Shown here in pieces: positions 16,761 to 25,557 of a stretch of 64,000 nt of DNA. The DNA comes from Pseudomonas sp. Irchel s3h17 (lineage in GTDB: Bacteria > Pseudomonadota > Gammaproteobacteria > Pseudomonadales > Pseudomonadaceae). The translations under genes were made by a program, and so were the position numbers. The notes under the pieces are model-generated. The model made no database searches, was not told where the DNA came from, and saw nothing but the letters and a program-made list of their open reading frames with translations. The stretch covers positions 62,001 to 126,000 of the forward strand of contig NZ_FYDL01000008.1 in the NCBI RefSeq assembly GCF_900187505.1, read 5' to 3'. Numbering within the stretch: position 1 is the stretch's first letter; every line of letters starts with the position of its first letter.

Positions 16761-17390
16761 ATGCGTGAAACCCCTGTAGTGATTGATGGCCCGGTCGGCC
16801 AGCTCGAGGCCCTTTACCTGGACAACGAGCAACCACGCGGCCTGGCGCTGATCTGCCATCCCAACCCGGTGCAGGGTGGCACCATGCTCAATAAAGTCGT
16901 GTCGACCTTGCAGCGCACTGCCCGCGATGCCGGTCTGATCACATTACGTTTTAATTATCGGGGTGTAGGCGCCAGCGCTGGTAGCCATGACATGGGCAGC
17001 GGTGAAGTCGACGACGCGCAAGCCGCGGCCGAATGGTTTCGCGCCAAACACCCTGGCTTGCCGATGACGCTGTTCGGTTTTTCCTTCGGCGGGTTTGTCG
17101 CGGCCAGTCTTGGCGGGCGCCTGGAAGCCAAGGGTGAAACCCTGGATCGGCTGTTCATGGTGGCGCCGGCGGTGATGCGCCTGGGTGATCAGGATCAGTT
17201 ACCCAAGCACTGTGCACTGACGCTGATCCAGCCGGAAACCGACGAAGTCATTGATCCGCAGCTGGTTTACGACTGGTCAGAGGCCCTTGATCGCCCCCAT
17301 GAGCTGCTGAAAGTGGCAGAATGCGGACACTTTTTTCACGGCAAGCTGACCGATCTCAAGGATCTGATCCTGCCGCGCCTTTCGAATTGA
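16761..17390 (+). CDS. COG2945-type alpha/beta hydrolase
   Basis: A 209-residue alpha/beta hydrolase. The nucleophile elbow GFSFGG (G-x-S-x-G), the oxyanion-side motif ICHPNPVQGG and the C-terminal GHFFHGK histidine are all visible. This is the small cytosolic hydrolase family of unknown substrate found beside trpS and zapE in pseudomonads. The start is uncertain: ATG 16761 follows a GGAG site by 14 nt, while an in-frame TTG at 16755 would have better spacing. The next gene, trpS, starts 24 bp after the stop, suggesting cotranscription. Confidence 0.82.
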   Translation: MRETPVVIDGPVGQLEALYLDNEQPRGLALICHPNPVQGGTMLNKVVSTLQRTARDAGLITLRFNYRGVGASAGSHDMGSGEVDDAQAAAEWFRAKHPGLPMTLFGFSFGGFVAASLGGRLEAKGETLDRLFMVAPAVMRLGDQDQLPKHCALTLIQPETDEVIDPQLVYDWSEALDRPHELLKVAECGHFFHGKLTDLKDLILPRLSN

Positions 17391-17414
17391 TTGCAGTCAG
17401 ATAAGCGATTACCC

Positions 17415-18770
17415 ATGACTACTCGTACGCGCATCCTCACCGGCATCACCACCACCGGCACTCCGCACTTGGGCAACTACGCCGGCGCGATCCGCCCGGC
17501 AATCGTCGCCAGCCGTGACAGCAATGCCGATTCGTTCTACTTCCTGGCCGACTACCACGCCCTGATCAAGTGCGATGACCCGCTGCGCATCCAGCGCTCG
17601 CGCCTGGAAATCGCCGCGACCTGGCTGGCCGGTGGCCTGGATGTGGATCGGGTCACCTTTTACCGCCAGTCCGACATCCCGGAAATCCCCGAGCTCACCT
17701 GGTTGCTGACCTGCGTCGCGGCCAAGGGCCTGCTCAACCGTGCGCACGCCTACAAGGCGTCGGTGGACAAGAACGTCGAAACCGGGGAAGACCCGGATGC
17801 CGGCATCACCATGGGCCTGTACAGCTACCCGGTGCTGATGGCGGCGGACATTCTGATGTTCAACGCGCACAAGGTGCCGGTCGGTCGCGATCAGATCCAG
17901 CATGTGGAAATGGCCCGCGACATCGGCCAGCGTTTCAACCACCTGTTTGGCCAGGGCAAAGAGTTCTTCACCATGCCCGAGGCGTTGATCGAAGAGAGCG
18001 TCGCCACCTTGCCGGGCCTCGATGGCCGCAAGATGTCGAAAAGCTACGACAACACCATTCCGTTGTTCTCAAGCGCCAAGGAAATGAAGGACGCGATTTC
18101 GCGGATCGTCACCGACTCCCGCGCCCCGGGCGAAGCCAAGGACCCGGACAACTCGCACCTGTTCACCTTGTTCCAGGCCTTTGCCACTCCGGTACAGGCC
18201 GACGAGTTCCGCAGTGAGCTGTTGCAGGGCCTGGGCTGGGGCGAGGCGAAGAACCGTCTATTCCAACTGCTCGACAGCGAGCTGGGCGAGTCCCGCGATC
18301 GATACTACAAGCTGATGGAGCGTCCATCCGACCTGGAGGACATTCTGCAGATCGGTGCGAAAAAGGCCCGTGCGGTCGCCACGCCGTTCCTGAATGAACT
18401 GCGTGAGGCGGTAGGCCTGCGTTCCTTCGTCAACCAGACGCAGGTGGCGGCGACCACCAAGAAGAAAGCCGTGAAAGCCGCGCGCTTTGTCAGCTTCCGT
18501 GAAGAGGACGGCAGTTTCCGTTTCCGTCTGCTGGCCGCCGATGGCGAGCAACTGCTGTTGTCGCGTCACTTCGCCGACGGTAAGGCCGCGGGCCAGGTGA
18601 CCAAGCAGCTGCAGTCCGGACAAGCACTGGATGTGCGCAGTGAAGACCTGAGCTTCAGCGTCTGGCTGGAAGGCCAGTGTGTCGGCGACAGCCCAGCCTT
18701 CGCGGACAGTGCGGCGCGGGACGTTGCTATCGACGCCCTGCGGGTTGCTCTGACGCCCGTACAGGAATAA
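17415..18770 (+). CDS. trpS: Tryptophanyl-tRNA synthetase with C-terminal extension
   Basis: A 451-residue class Ic aminoacyl-tRNA synthetase. The HIGH-like motif is TGTPHLGN (residues 14-21), and KMSKS appears in DGRKMSKSYDNT. The catalytic core plus anticodon-binding part would end near residue 340, the usual length of TrpS. The last 110 residues form an added domain (KAARFVSFREEDGSFRFRLLAADG onwards) that resembles small YegP-like beta domains. ATG 17415 is chosen; the frame also opens at a TTG at 17391. A terminator follows at 18812-18842. Confidence 0.93.
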   Translation: MTTRTRILTGITTTGTPHLGNYAGAIRPAIVASRDSNADSFYFLADYHALIKCDDPLRIQRSRLEIAATWLAGGLDVDRVTFYRQSDIPEIPELTWLLTCVAAKGLLNRAHAYKASVDKNVETGEDPDAGITMGLYSYPVLMAADILMFNAHKVPVGRDQIQHVEMARDIGQRFNHLFGQGKEFFTMPEALIEESVATLPGLDGRKMSKSYDNTIPLFSSAKEMKDAISRIVTDSRAPGEAKDPDNSHLFTLFQAFATPVQADEFRSELLQGLGWGEAKNRLFQLLDSELGESRDRYYKLMERPSDLEDILQIGAKKARAVATPFLNELREAVGLRSFVNQTQVAATTKKKAVKAARFVSFREEDGSFRFRLLAADGEQLLLSRHFADGKAAGQVTKQLQSGQALDVRSEDLSFSVWLEGQCVGDSPAFADSAARDVAIDALRVALTPVQE

Positions 18771-18811
18771 TCAGCGGCTCGGCCCGACCAAGGGCCGATT
18801 GCCATTCTTCA

Positions 18812-18842
18812 GGGCCGTCGCTACAGTGTCGGCCCGTTTTTG
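18812..18842 (+). terminator. Intrinsic terminator of trpS
   Basis: GGGCCG (18812-18817) pairs with CGGCCC (18830-18835), followed by GTTTTTG. Confidence 0.7.
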
Positions 18843-18860
18843 TTGCCTTGCTAACGAATT

Positions 18861-19955
18861 ATGACGCCCCTAGAACGATATCAAGCTGATCTGAAACGCC
18901 CGGAGTTCTTCCACGACGCGGCCCAGGAAACTGCTGTGCGTCATTTGCAGCGCCTGTACGACGATCTGGTCGCGGCTTCGCAGAGCAAGCCGGGCTTGCT
19001 CGGCAAGCTGTTTGGCAAAAAGGACCAGGCGCCGGTCAAGGGCCTGTACTTCTGGGGCGGCGTAGGTCGTGGCAAGACTTACCTGGTCGACACCTTCTAC
19101 GAAGCGCTGCCGTTCAAGGAAAAGTCCCGTACTCACTTCCACCGCTTCATGAAGCGTGTGCACGAAGAGATGAAGACCCTGGGCGGCGAGAAAAACCCGC
19201 TGACCATCATCGCCAAGCGTTTTTCCAACGAAGCGCGGGTGATCTGTTTCGATGAGTTCTTCGTGTCCGACATCACCGACGCGATGATCCTTGGCACCCT
19301 GATGGAAGAGCTGTTCAAGAACGGCGTGACCCTGGTGGCCACGTCGAACATCGTGCCGGACGGCCTGTACAAGGACGGTCTGCAGCGCGCGCGGTTCCTG
19401 CCGGCTATCGCGCTGATCAAGCAGAATACCGACATCGTCAACGTCGACAGCGGCGTCGACTACCGTCTGCGTCACCTGGAGCAAGCGGAGCTGTTCCACT
19501 GTCCGCTCGACGAAGCGTCCCACGAAAGCCTGCGCAAGAGTTTCCGCGCGCTGACGCCGGAATGCACGGCTGCGGTCGAGAATGACGTGCTGATGATCGA
19601 GAACCGCGAGATTCGCGCCTTGCGCACTTGCGACGACGTTGCCTGGTTCGACTTCCGCGAACTGTGCGACGGTCCGCGCAGCCAGAACGACTACATCGAA
19701 CTGGGCAAGATCTTCCACGCCGTGCTGCTCAGCGGCGTAGAGCAGATGAGCGTCACCACCGATGACATCGCCCGGCGTTTCATCAACATGGTCGACGAGT
19801 TCTACGACCGTAACGTCAAGCTGATCATTTCCGCTGAAGTCGAACTCAAGGACCTCTATACCGGCGGTCGCCTGAACTTCGAGTTCCAGCGCACCCTCAG
19901 CCGCCTGCTGGAAATGCAGTCCCACGAGTTCCTGTCGCGGGCACACAAGCCGTAG
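18861..19955 (+). CDS. zapE: ZapE/AFG1-type cell division ATPase
   Basis: A 364-residue AAA-like ATPase. Walker A is GGVGRGKT (residues 66-73), Walker B is VICFDEFFVSDI, and the sensor region LVATSNIVPDGLY follows. This is the AFG1 family, whose bacterial member ZapE binds FtsZ and acts in division under stress. The ribosome binding site is weak (no clear purine run within 12 nt of the ATG). The gene is just after the trpS terminator, so it should have its own promoter or be read through. It has its own strong terminator. Confidence 0.92.
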   Translation: MTPLERYQADLKRPEFFHDAAQETAVRHLQRLYDDLVAASQSKPGLLGKLFGKKDQAPVKGLYFWGGVGRGKTYLVDTFYEALPFKEKSRTHFHRFMKRVHEEMKTLGGEKNPLTIIAKRFSNEARVICFDEFFVSDITDAMILGTLMEELFKNGVTLVATSNIVPDGLYKDGLQRARFLPAIALIKQNTDIVNVDSGVDYRLRHLEQAELFHCPLDEASHESLRKSFRALTPECTAAVENDVLMIENREIRALRTCDDVAWFDFRELCDGPRSQNDYIELGKIFHAVLLSGVEQMSVTTDDIARRFINMVDEFYDRNVKLIISAEVELKDLYTGGRLNFEFQRTLSRLLEMQSHEFLSRAHKP

Positions 19956-19970
19956 TGCGTTTCGGAAAAT

Positions 19971-20001
19971 AAAAAAGGGCCTGCATTGCAGGCCTTTTTT
20001 G
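19971..20001 (+). terminator. Intrinsic terminator of zapE, also usable from the opposite strand
   Basis: AAAAAAGGGCCTGC/GCAGGCCTTTTTT type stem with flanking A and T tracts. It lies between convergent zapE and the asparaginase gene. Confidence 0.93.
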
Positions 20002-20045
20002 TCAGCGCAAATCCTCCGACCGCAGGTTTGTACATTGTTTTGAAG

Positions 20046-21029
20046 TCAAACTTCTTCGTTGAGATACTGCGCAAGCTCGTGCTGCCGTTGGCAACCAAGC
20101 AGCAACCAAAGCAGAATTCTGGCTTTTCGCGGACATAGAAAACCCGCCATCGATGCCCCCTTACGGATCAAGTCCATTTCACCACCGCCAAAACCGTAAG
20201 AGGCACGTGCGGTGGAGCCGGAGCCGGTTCGGGTCGCAATGATTACGGGGATTCGTTTGGCAACATGCTCAATCGTTGTCGCCCAGCGCTGCGAGATGTG
20301 GCCGGCGCCGAAACCGCCGATCACCAGTCCGTCGTAATCGAGTGCGAGAATATTTTCCAGTAGCAGGGTGTCGGCCGAAAGTGAGGCCTCAAGTAGCGCA
20401 ACCTTCTGTGTGGTCTGTTGCGGCAACGGTAACACCGTGCGCGGCCCTGGCGGGTGCAGGTAGCGAACACGGTCTTCCAACAGTAGGCCCGCGGGCCCCA
20501 CGACTGGAGAGGAAAACGCCTGCAATGCCAGCGAATCGGTTTTGCGTACGCTGCACGCTTGATGAATCTGTCCGTTCATTACGACCTGGACACCGCGCTG
20601 CCGGCTGTTCTGCGCCAAGGCAACGCGACATGCATCCAGCAGATTGGCCGGTCCATCGGCACCTGGCTGCGCTGCGGAACGCATGGCACCGGTCAGCACC
20701 AAGGGGGTGTCGTAGGGCCACAGGTAATCCAAAAACACCGCGGCTTCTTCGAGGGTGTCGGTGCCCTGGGTTATCACGACCCCAACGGCGCCCTGTTTGA
20801 CCTGAAACTCAGCCCAGGACAATACGTTCAGCAAAAACTCGAAATCCAGGGACGCACTGGGCAGCAGGCCGAGGGTCTCGACGGTGACTCCGGCCAGTGT
20901 CGTCAGTTCCGGTATGGAAGTCAGCAGGGCTTCGCCGCTGACGGTCGGGATGACGCCTTCACCGGCATTGCTCGCTTGCATGCTTACCGTGCCGCCAAGT
21001 GCCGCGATGGACAGTTTGGGCAGGTCCAT
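20046..21029 (-). CDS. L-asparaginase family amidohydrolase
   Basis: A 327-residue asparaginase/glutaminase family protein. The first catalytic threonine is T14 in LGGTVSM, and the second pair is T90-D91 in ITQGTDTLEE. TGAMRSA and RKTDSLALQAF follow as in the family. No signal peptide is seen when the start is set at 21029 (GAGG 6 nt upstream), so it is probably cytoplasmic. It is the last gene of a four-gene minus-strand unit with a monooxygenase, a nitrilase-like enzyme and a membrane protein. Its natural substrate may be asparagine or another amide made by the cassette; the sequence does not decide this. Confidence 0.87.
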   Translation of the reverse strand: MDLPKLSIAALGGTVSMQASNAGEGVIPTVSGEALLTSIPELTTLAGVTVETLGLLPSASLDFEFLLNVLSWAEFQVKQGAVGVVITQGTDTLEEAAVFLDYLWPYDTPLVLTGAMRSAAQPGADGPANLLDACRVALAQNSRQRGVQVVMNGQIHQACSVRKTDSLALQAFSSPVVGPAGLLLEDRVRYLHPPGPRTVLPLPQQTTQKVALLEASLSADTLLLENILALDYDGLVIGGFGAGHISQRWATTIEHVAKRIPVIIATRTGSGSTARASYGFGGGEMDLIRKGASMAGFLCPRKARILLWLLLGCQRQHELAQYLNEEV

Positions 21030-21059
21030 GGGATACCTCGCTTGTTTGTAATGAAAAGT

Positions 21060-21092
21060 GGCTGTATCCGCTATTGAGGCCGCGATACAGCC
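21060..21092 (-). other. Intercistronic hairpin between the membrane protein and asparaginase genes
   Basis: Arms GGCTGTATC (21060-21068) and GATACAGCC (21084-21092), 9 bp perfect, 15 nt loop. It lies in the 77 bp gap and has no T-run on the minus strand, so it may be a processing or stability element that sets asparaginase expression apart. Confidence 0.5.
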
Positions 21093-21106
21093 GAATGGCT
21101 GGGGCA

Positions 21107-22300
21107 TTAATCAGCGATCAGAAAACCGATCAGCGGCACGATCAGCAGTGTGCTGATGGCCATCGACAGTACATTGGCGATGTAGGCGTGCATGTCGGCC
21201 GGTAATTTCCTGGCAATCCCACAGGCCAGCGGTGGTGCGAGCAATGCCCCCAGCAGTGCACTTGAGACGATAATCTGCCAGCTGCCGCCATAGGCCAGGA
21301 TCGCCGCGGGCACCACTGAAACCAGCGGGATGTAAGTGGGATACCAGCCGCGCAACATCCATTGTTGACGCCAGATCAGCACGCCGATGGCCGAGGCTAA
21401 TGCCTGCGCGCCAATGATGTGCAGCAACAGGCCCGATCCGTACGCGGGGCTTGAAGGATTCAAGCTGTACGCCAGCAATGCACCCAGTATCAGGCCAAGG
21501 CTGGCCAGTTCATTGCCGAAGAACGGTGCTTCGGAAAAGTCCGCCAGAATCCGGCGCAGGCTCCAGATGACGCCATAGTCGGGCGCCTTGGGGGGGGCGA
21601 TCGAGGCGGGTGGTGTTTCCGACGACCTGGATTTCACCAAATTCGGCCAATAGCGGCAGAACAGAAACGCCAGGACGCTGGCAACCGCCATGCCCAGCAC
21701 ATTGCCAATCACTGCAGGCAAGGCCAGCGGTTGGCACACGTAGTTGACGATCAGCAGGCACATCGGTGTGACGAATACGGCGCCCATGAGTGCGCCGTTG
21801 ATCGTGACCTTCCAGCCTCCGCCAAACATCAGCACCATCGCCGCTGGCAGCGAGACGAATGCTACGAATGTGGGTTGCCAGGTTGTGGCTGTCACCGTCC
21901 AGCCCCACAGCAGATTGCTCAGCAGCAGCCCGAGCAACGAACTGGTGACCAGCCAGGGCCAAAGTCCCGTTCCATAGGAGATGGCAAACCCTTGCCAGGA
22001 TTTTCCCGTTCGATTCGCCCAGTAAGCCAGATAAGCGCCCGCCAGCAGACCGATCGAGGCGAACTCGTGCTTGTAGAAAGCCACCTCGCTGATGTCACCT
22101 AACACCCAACGCAACCAGGCACTCGGTTCGGGTAGCAGCGATACCATGTCGCCGTACCCGGGCCAATGCGCTCCCCAGAAAGTCCGGTTGCTGAAAGAAA
22201 GCCAGACGATCAGCAGTGTCGCGCCGATCATTAGCAGGGCGACGGCTGTATCAATCGGTGACTTGCGCGATGGTTGGTTTTTGTCGGTTGTAACTTCCAT
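21107..22300 (-). CDS. Internally duplicated membrane protein, possible transporter
   Basis: A 397-residue protein with about ten hydrophobic segments. It consists of two similar halves. The first (about 75-240) contains YKHEFASIGLLAGAYLAYW, an aromatic segment ending in TFVAFVSLPAAMVLMFGGGW, and IGNVLGMAVASVLAF. The second (about 270-395) contains FFGNELASLGLILGALLAY, TYIPLVSVVPAAILAYGGSW and IANVLSMAISTLLIV. I do not recognise a named family. Position between the nitrilase-like and asparaginase genes, with AGGAGG 8 nt before its ATG and only 16 bp after the nitrilase stop, suggests that it moves a substrate or product of the pathway. Confidence 0.82.
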   Translation of the reverse strand: MEVTTDKNQPSRKSPIDTAVALLMIGATLLIVWLSFSNRTFWGAHWPGYGDMVSLLPEPSAWLRWVLGDISEVAFYKHEFASIGLLAGAYLAYWANRTGKSWQGFAISYGTGLWPWLVTSSLLGLLLSNLLWGWTVTATTWQPTFVAFVSLPAAMVLMFGGGWKVTINGALMGAVFVTPMCLLIVNYVCQPLALPAVIGNVLGMAVASVLAFLFCRYWPNLVKSRSSETPPASIAPPKAPDYGVIWSLRRILADFSEAPFFGNELASLGLILGALLAYSLNPSSPAYGSGLLLHIIGAQALASAIGVLIWRQQWMLRGWYPTYIPLVSVVPAAILAYGGSWQIIVSSALLGALLAPPLACGIARKLPADMHAYIANVLSMAISTLLIVPLIGFLIAD

Positions 22301-22316
22301 GCGATAGGCCTCCTGA

Positions 22317-23204
22317 TCAACGTGGGAGGCAAGGGTGTTGGGTGTAGCCGAGCATCTGATCGTAAAGATCGGCTCGGCGATCGCGATGCAGATCATTCAG
22401 GTTGTTCCAGATGGGCGCACTGCGGGAGCTGGTCAGATCGACATCGGCAAACAGGATTTCCTGCCTGTCTGCCGAAGCCACGGCGCCAATCGGCCAGCCG
22501 TTGGTTCCGGCAATCAACGAGCAACCCAGGTAGCGCGCGCCGCGCTCCTCGCCGATCCGGCTGGCGGCAGCGATAAACACGTTGTTGACGTGAGCGGCGG
22601 TCATCGTCAGATACGACGCCATGCACTTACCGGCATCGTCGAACAGCGGCGGCGGTGTCCAGACCCAGTTGTTCAGGCTGCAAATGATGTCTGCGCCTTG
22701 CTGGGCGAGGATCCGTGGCACCTCCGGGAACCAGATGTCCCAGCAGATCAACAGCCCGATGCGGCCGATCGGTGTGTCGAAAACCGGGAAACCCAGGTCG
22801 CCGGGGGTGAACCAGAGCTTCTCCAGATTCCACAAATGGGCTTTGCGGTACTTGCCAATAAAACCGTCTGGTCCCACCAGAACGCCGGTGTTGAAGAGTC
22901 GCATGCCGTCGCGTTCGGCCAGACCGGCCACGAGGTAAACGTTGTGTTCGCGGGCGAAGTCGATCCAGCACTGCACGCTTGGCCCGTCGGGAACCGCTTG
23001 GGCATGGGCGAAGGCATCCTGTCGATTGCTGAAGAAATAGCCGGTATTGGAAAGCTCGGGCAGAACGATGAGATTTGCACCGCCGTTTACCGCCTCAAGC
23101 GCCAATTCCAGGCTGCGACGCAGATTACCTACGCATTTCTCGATGCCGACTTGTGGATCGAATTGCACGACTGCTACACGAACAGGGCTTGTTGACTCAG
23201 TCAT
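22317..23204 (-). CDS. Carbon-nitrogen hydrolase (nitrilase superfamily amidase)
   Basis: A 295-residue enzyme with the full nitrilase-superfamily triad: E50 in VLPELSNTGYF, K121 in GKYRKAHLWN, and C154 in LLICWDIWFPE. Superfamily members cleave amides, carbamoyl groups or nitriles. In known pathways such an amidase follows an amino acid 2-monooxygenase (DavA after DavB). The next upstream gene here encodes such a monooxygenase-like protein. The start at 23204 has AGAGGA at proper spacing; an ORF extension to 23234 has no support. The exact substrate is unknown. Confidence 0.9.
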   Translation of the reverse strand: MTESTSPVRVAVVQFDPQVGIEKCVGNLRRSLELALEAVNGGANLIVLPELSNTGYFFSNRQDAFAHAQAVPDGPSVQCWIDFAREHNVYLVAGLAERDGMRLFNTGVLVGPDGFIGKYRKAHLWNLEKLWFTPGDLGFPVFDTPIGRIGLLICWDIWFPEVPRILAQQGADIICSLNNWVWTPPPLFDDAGKCMASYLTMTAAHVNNVFIAAASRIGEERGARYLGCSLIAGTNGWPIGAVASADRQEILFADVDLTSSRSAPIWNNLNDLHRDRRADLYDQMLGYTQHPCLPR

Positions 23205-23411
23205 TCCGTCATTCCTCTTTTTATTGTTTTTCAAACTGTTAAATGGCGTGTGTATAAGAGGGGAATCAGGAGTGGGGTGTAAGTCAGCTACTTCCGTTTA
23301 GGTCGTAGTCCTTGTCCGGAAATGGATCAGAATGATGTTTGATGGCGGTGGGTAGCCGGCGCGAGGGGTGGAGCCATGTATTGCGTGCATGGCTCTGGAA
23401 CGGGGATGTGA

Positions 23412-25358
23412 TCAGATTTTGAGTTGGTAGTGCGGGTAGTCGCTCAAGGAAAATCCGCCATTGAAGGTCGCGGCGGTTTTGTTGCAGATATGAATCACTG
23501 CATCGACAGCACCGCGAAAACATGGCTCCGTCCAACCGGCATCGACGGAAAATGACTCACCGGACAAATATAAGCCTGATACATGAGCAAGGTCCCGGTT
23601 GTACTTCATCAGGCCGACGGCATCATAGTAGGTGCCCGGTCGGTAAAGCTTGGCACAGCCCAGAGCATTTTTATCAGTGATCCAGCGCTGAACCACCGCT
23701 TGATCAATGCCGATGTAGGGAGAGATTTTTTCCTGGACGTTGGCAGAGTTCATGAGTATGCGATCCAGCTCTTCGGCGCATTTTGATACCAACTCCTTAT
23801 CGCTGAATGAGGCGAGCTTGGTTGCGTCATCTTCCCAGGTGTAACTCAACAGGATGCAGTCATAGCTGTAATTGTCGTTGTAGCGGTAGGTATAGACATC
23901 GTGGATAAAACTGTCGGTTACGATGGCTTGCGGGATGTTTTTGTTTTTCGAGAGAAATGATTTTTTCAGCGGTGCAAACACTTTGCAGCTAGTTTCCCAG
24001 TGTGCGGTTTTGTAGGCGTTAATCGTCTCGAAAGGCAGCATCTCCTGGGTGAAATTTTCGAGCTTGATTCGAGTTTCAATCAGCCAGGAGGGTAGTGTCA
24101 TGATGACCGAGTCAAAGTCATCAAATTGCTCCTGGATTTGCTCGGGTTGACTGTGTTTCCAGTTGTAATAGACGCGTATTTTTTGATTGGGCAGCTTTTC
24201 CAGTTTTGTGACGGATGAGTCGGTGAGAAGCCCATTGCTTCTTTCGAGGCAATGTTCGTAGATGGACTTTCCGGTTTCGTCGGTTTTCACAAACAGCAGG
24301 CATTCGTCCAAAGCGGCGAGGCCGATGTAGCGGGGCCTGTCGAAACTCTGCCCCATTGAGTCAAAAACGGCTTCGCTATTCAGGTAGGGCGAATCCAGTG
24401 GATCGCCGTTTGAGTCCACTCGACCATGGATCAGTTGCAATTGGCTGCTGAAACCGAAAATCGCGGTACGCAGAGGGTAGAGGCAGCAGACGTCGTAAAA
24501 AGCTCCCCAGCTACCGTCACCTATACCTATCGCGTAAAAAATTGCGGACTCTTGCGCAGACATTCCCATTCCGCCGAAATCCCCGGGTGAGCGGCCATCC
24601 CAAGCTTCCAGTGCTGGCATGCTGACCAGGTCGCGGAACGAGACACTCTCGTATTTTTCAACGATAGAAGCCCATATGGCTTCCCATTCCTGGCTCGCAT
24701 AGAGCTCAGCAACGTGGCGGGTCATGCGATCGGCAAAGGCTTTCCACTTGGAATAAACCTTTTGCAATTCATCGCCGGGAGGCGGTGTGACGCCGTCTTC
24801 GTTTTTCCATATCAACATTTGCGGCGCCGATCCGCCGCCCATGCTGCCCTCCCGGAGATAGATGCCTGTCGAGTGAACCCATTGGCTACCGGGGTTGGCG
24901 AAGTCTGAAAACGCCAATTCAAATTGATTGGCGTAGTAAGCCATCAGCGACCGACCTTCTGTCGGTGGCTCATCCGCCCGGTTGAAGAAGGGCATGCGCA
25001 TGGCGCCCATTTCAAACGGTGTATGGCTTGCTGCCGAGTTTCGGCTGCCGGGAACGGTCAGATGCCTGCCGCCGATGCGTCTGGATTGTTCGATGAGAGT
25101 GATATGGGTAAAGCCGCAGCGATAGAGTTCTCTGGCGGCGGTCAGGCCTGTGACGCCGGCGCCGATGATGCAGATTTTATGTTGCGGGTCAGTTGCCCTG
25201 GCGATGCCGTTTTCCTGTTCTAACAGTGCTCGATAGTCAAAGCACAAATCCGGCGGATTTGGAAAGCGAGCCGCCCATTTGTTTTTAGCCGAGCGCTTTG
25301 TTCGGGCGGCCTCCTTGGCGATGTATGAAGGGTAGTTGTAGCTTGATCCGATAGTCAT
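23412..25358 (-). CDS. FAD-dependent amino acid 2-monooxygenase/oxidase-like protein
   Basis: A 648-residue flavin amine oxidase. The dinucleotide-binding GAGVTG lies at residues 66-71, and a GGRHL motif follows. MGAMRMP places R121 where tryptophan and phenylalanine 2-monooxygenases keep the arginine that binds the substrate carboxylate. LLSYTWEDDATKLASFSD and the C-terminal LYLSGESFSVDAGWTEPCFRGAVDA match the IaaM/DavB/phenylalanine 2-monooxygenase group rather than ordinary monoamine oxidases. Members decarboxylate an amino acid oxidatively to an amide. The gene is clearly AT-richer than its neighbours (about 40-45% GC in sampled 60-base stretches at 23.7-24.2 kb), which suggests transfer. 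No signal peptide is visible. Confidence 0.85.
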   Translation of the reverse strand: MTIGSSYNYPSYIAKEAARTKRSAKNKWAARFPNPPDLCFDYRALLEQENGIARATDPQHKICIIGAGVTGLTAARELYRCGFTHITLIEQSRRIGGRHLTVPGSRNSAASHTPFEMGAMRMPFFNRADEPPTEGRSLMAYYANQFELAFSDFANPGSQWVHSTGIYLREGSMGGGSAPQMLIWKNEDGVTPPPGDELQKVYSKWKAFADRMTRHVAELYASQEWEAIWASIVEKYESVSFRDLVSMPALEAWDGRSPGDFGGMGMSAQESAIFYAIGIGDGSWGAFYDVCCLYPLRTAIFGFSSQLQLIHGRVDSNGDPLDSPYLNSEAVFDSMGQSFDRPRYIGLAALDECLLFVKTDETGKSIYEHCLERSNGLLTDSSVTKLEKLPNQKIRVYYNWKHSQPEQIQEQFDDFDSVIMTLPSWLIETRIKLENFTQEMLPFETINAYKTAHWETSCKVFAPLKKSFLSKNKNIPQAIVTDSFIHDVYTYRYNDNYSYDCILLSYTWEDDATKLASFSDKELVSKCAEELDRILMNSANVQEKISPYIGIDQAVVQRWITDKNALGCAKLYRPGTYYDAVGLMKYNRDLAHVSGLYLSGESFSVDAGWTEPCFRGAVDAVIHICNKTAATFNGGFSLSDYPHYQLKI

Positions 25359-25512
25359 GGTTGATCTTCCCTGATGGTGTTTGCAGGGAGGATGTTGAAG
25401 TTTTTTAAGGGGCTGCGTCTGTGGGCAGGGCTGGGTTCTCCGACGCTCTGTATTCCGTTTTTTGCGTAGGAAAATGCACAGCGAAAGAACTGCGTGGCCG
25501 GCGCAAGATTCT

Positions 25513-25542
25513 ATGTGGAAGCGAGCAGGCTCGCTCCCACAT
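25513..25542. repeat. REP-like palindrome
   Basis: ATGTGGAAGCGAGC paired with GCTCGCTCCCACAT, of the GTGGGAGCGAGC type common in fluorescent pseudomonads. It sits just past the end of the GlxA regulator gene. Confidence 0.7.
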
Positions 25543-25557
25543 TCGGTTGGTGTTCGG

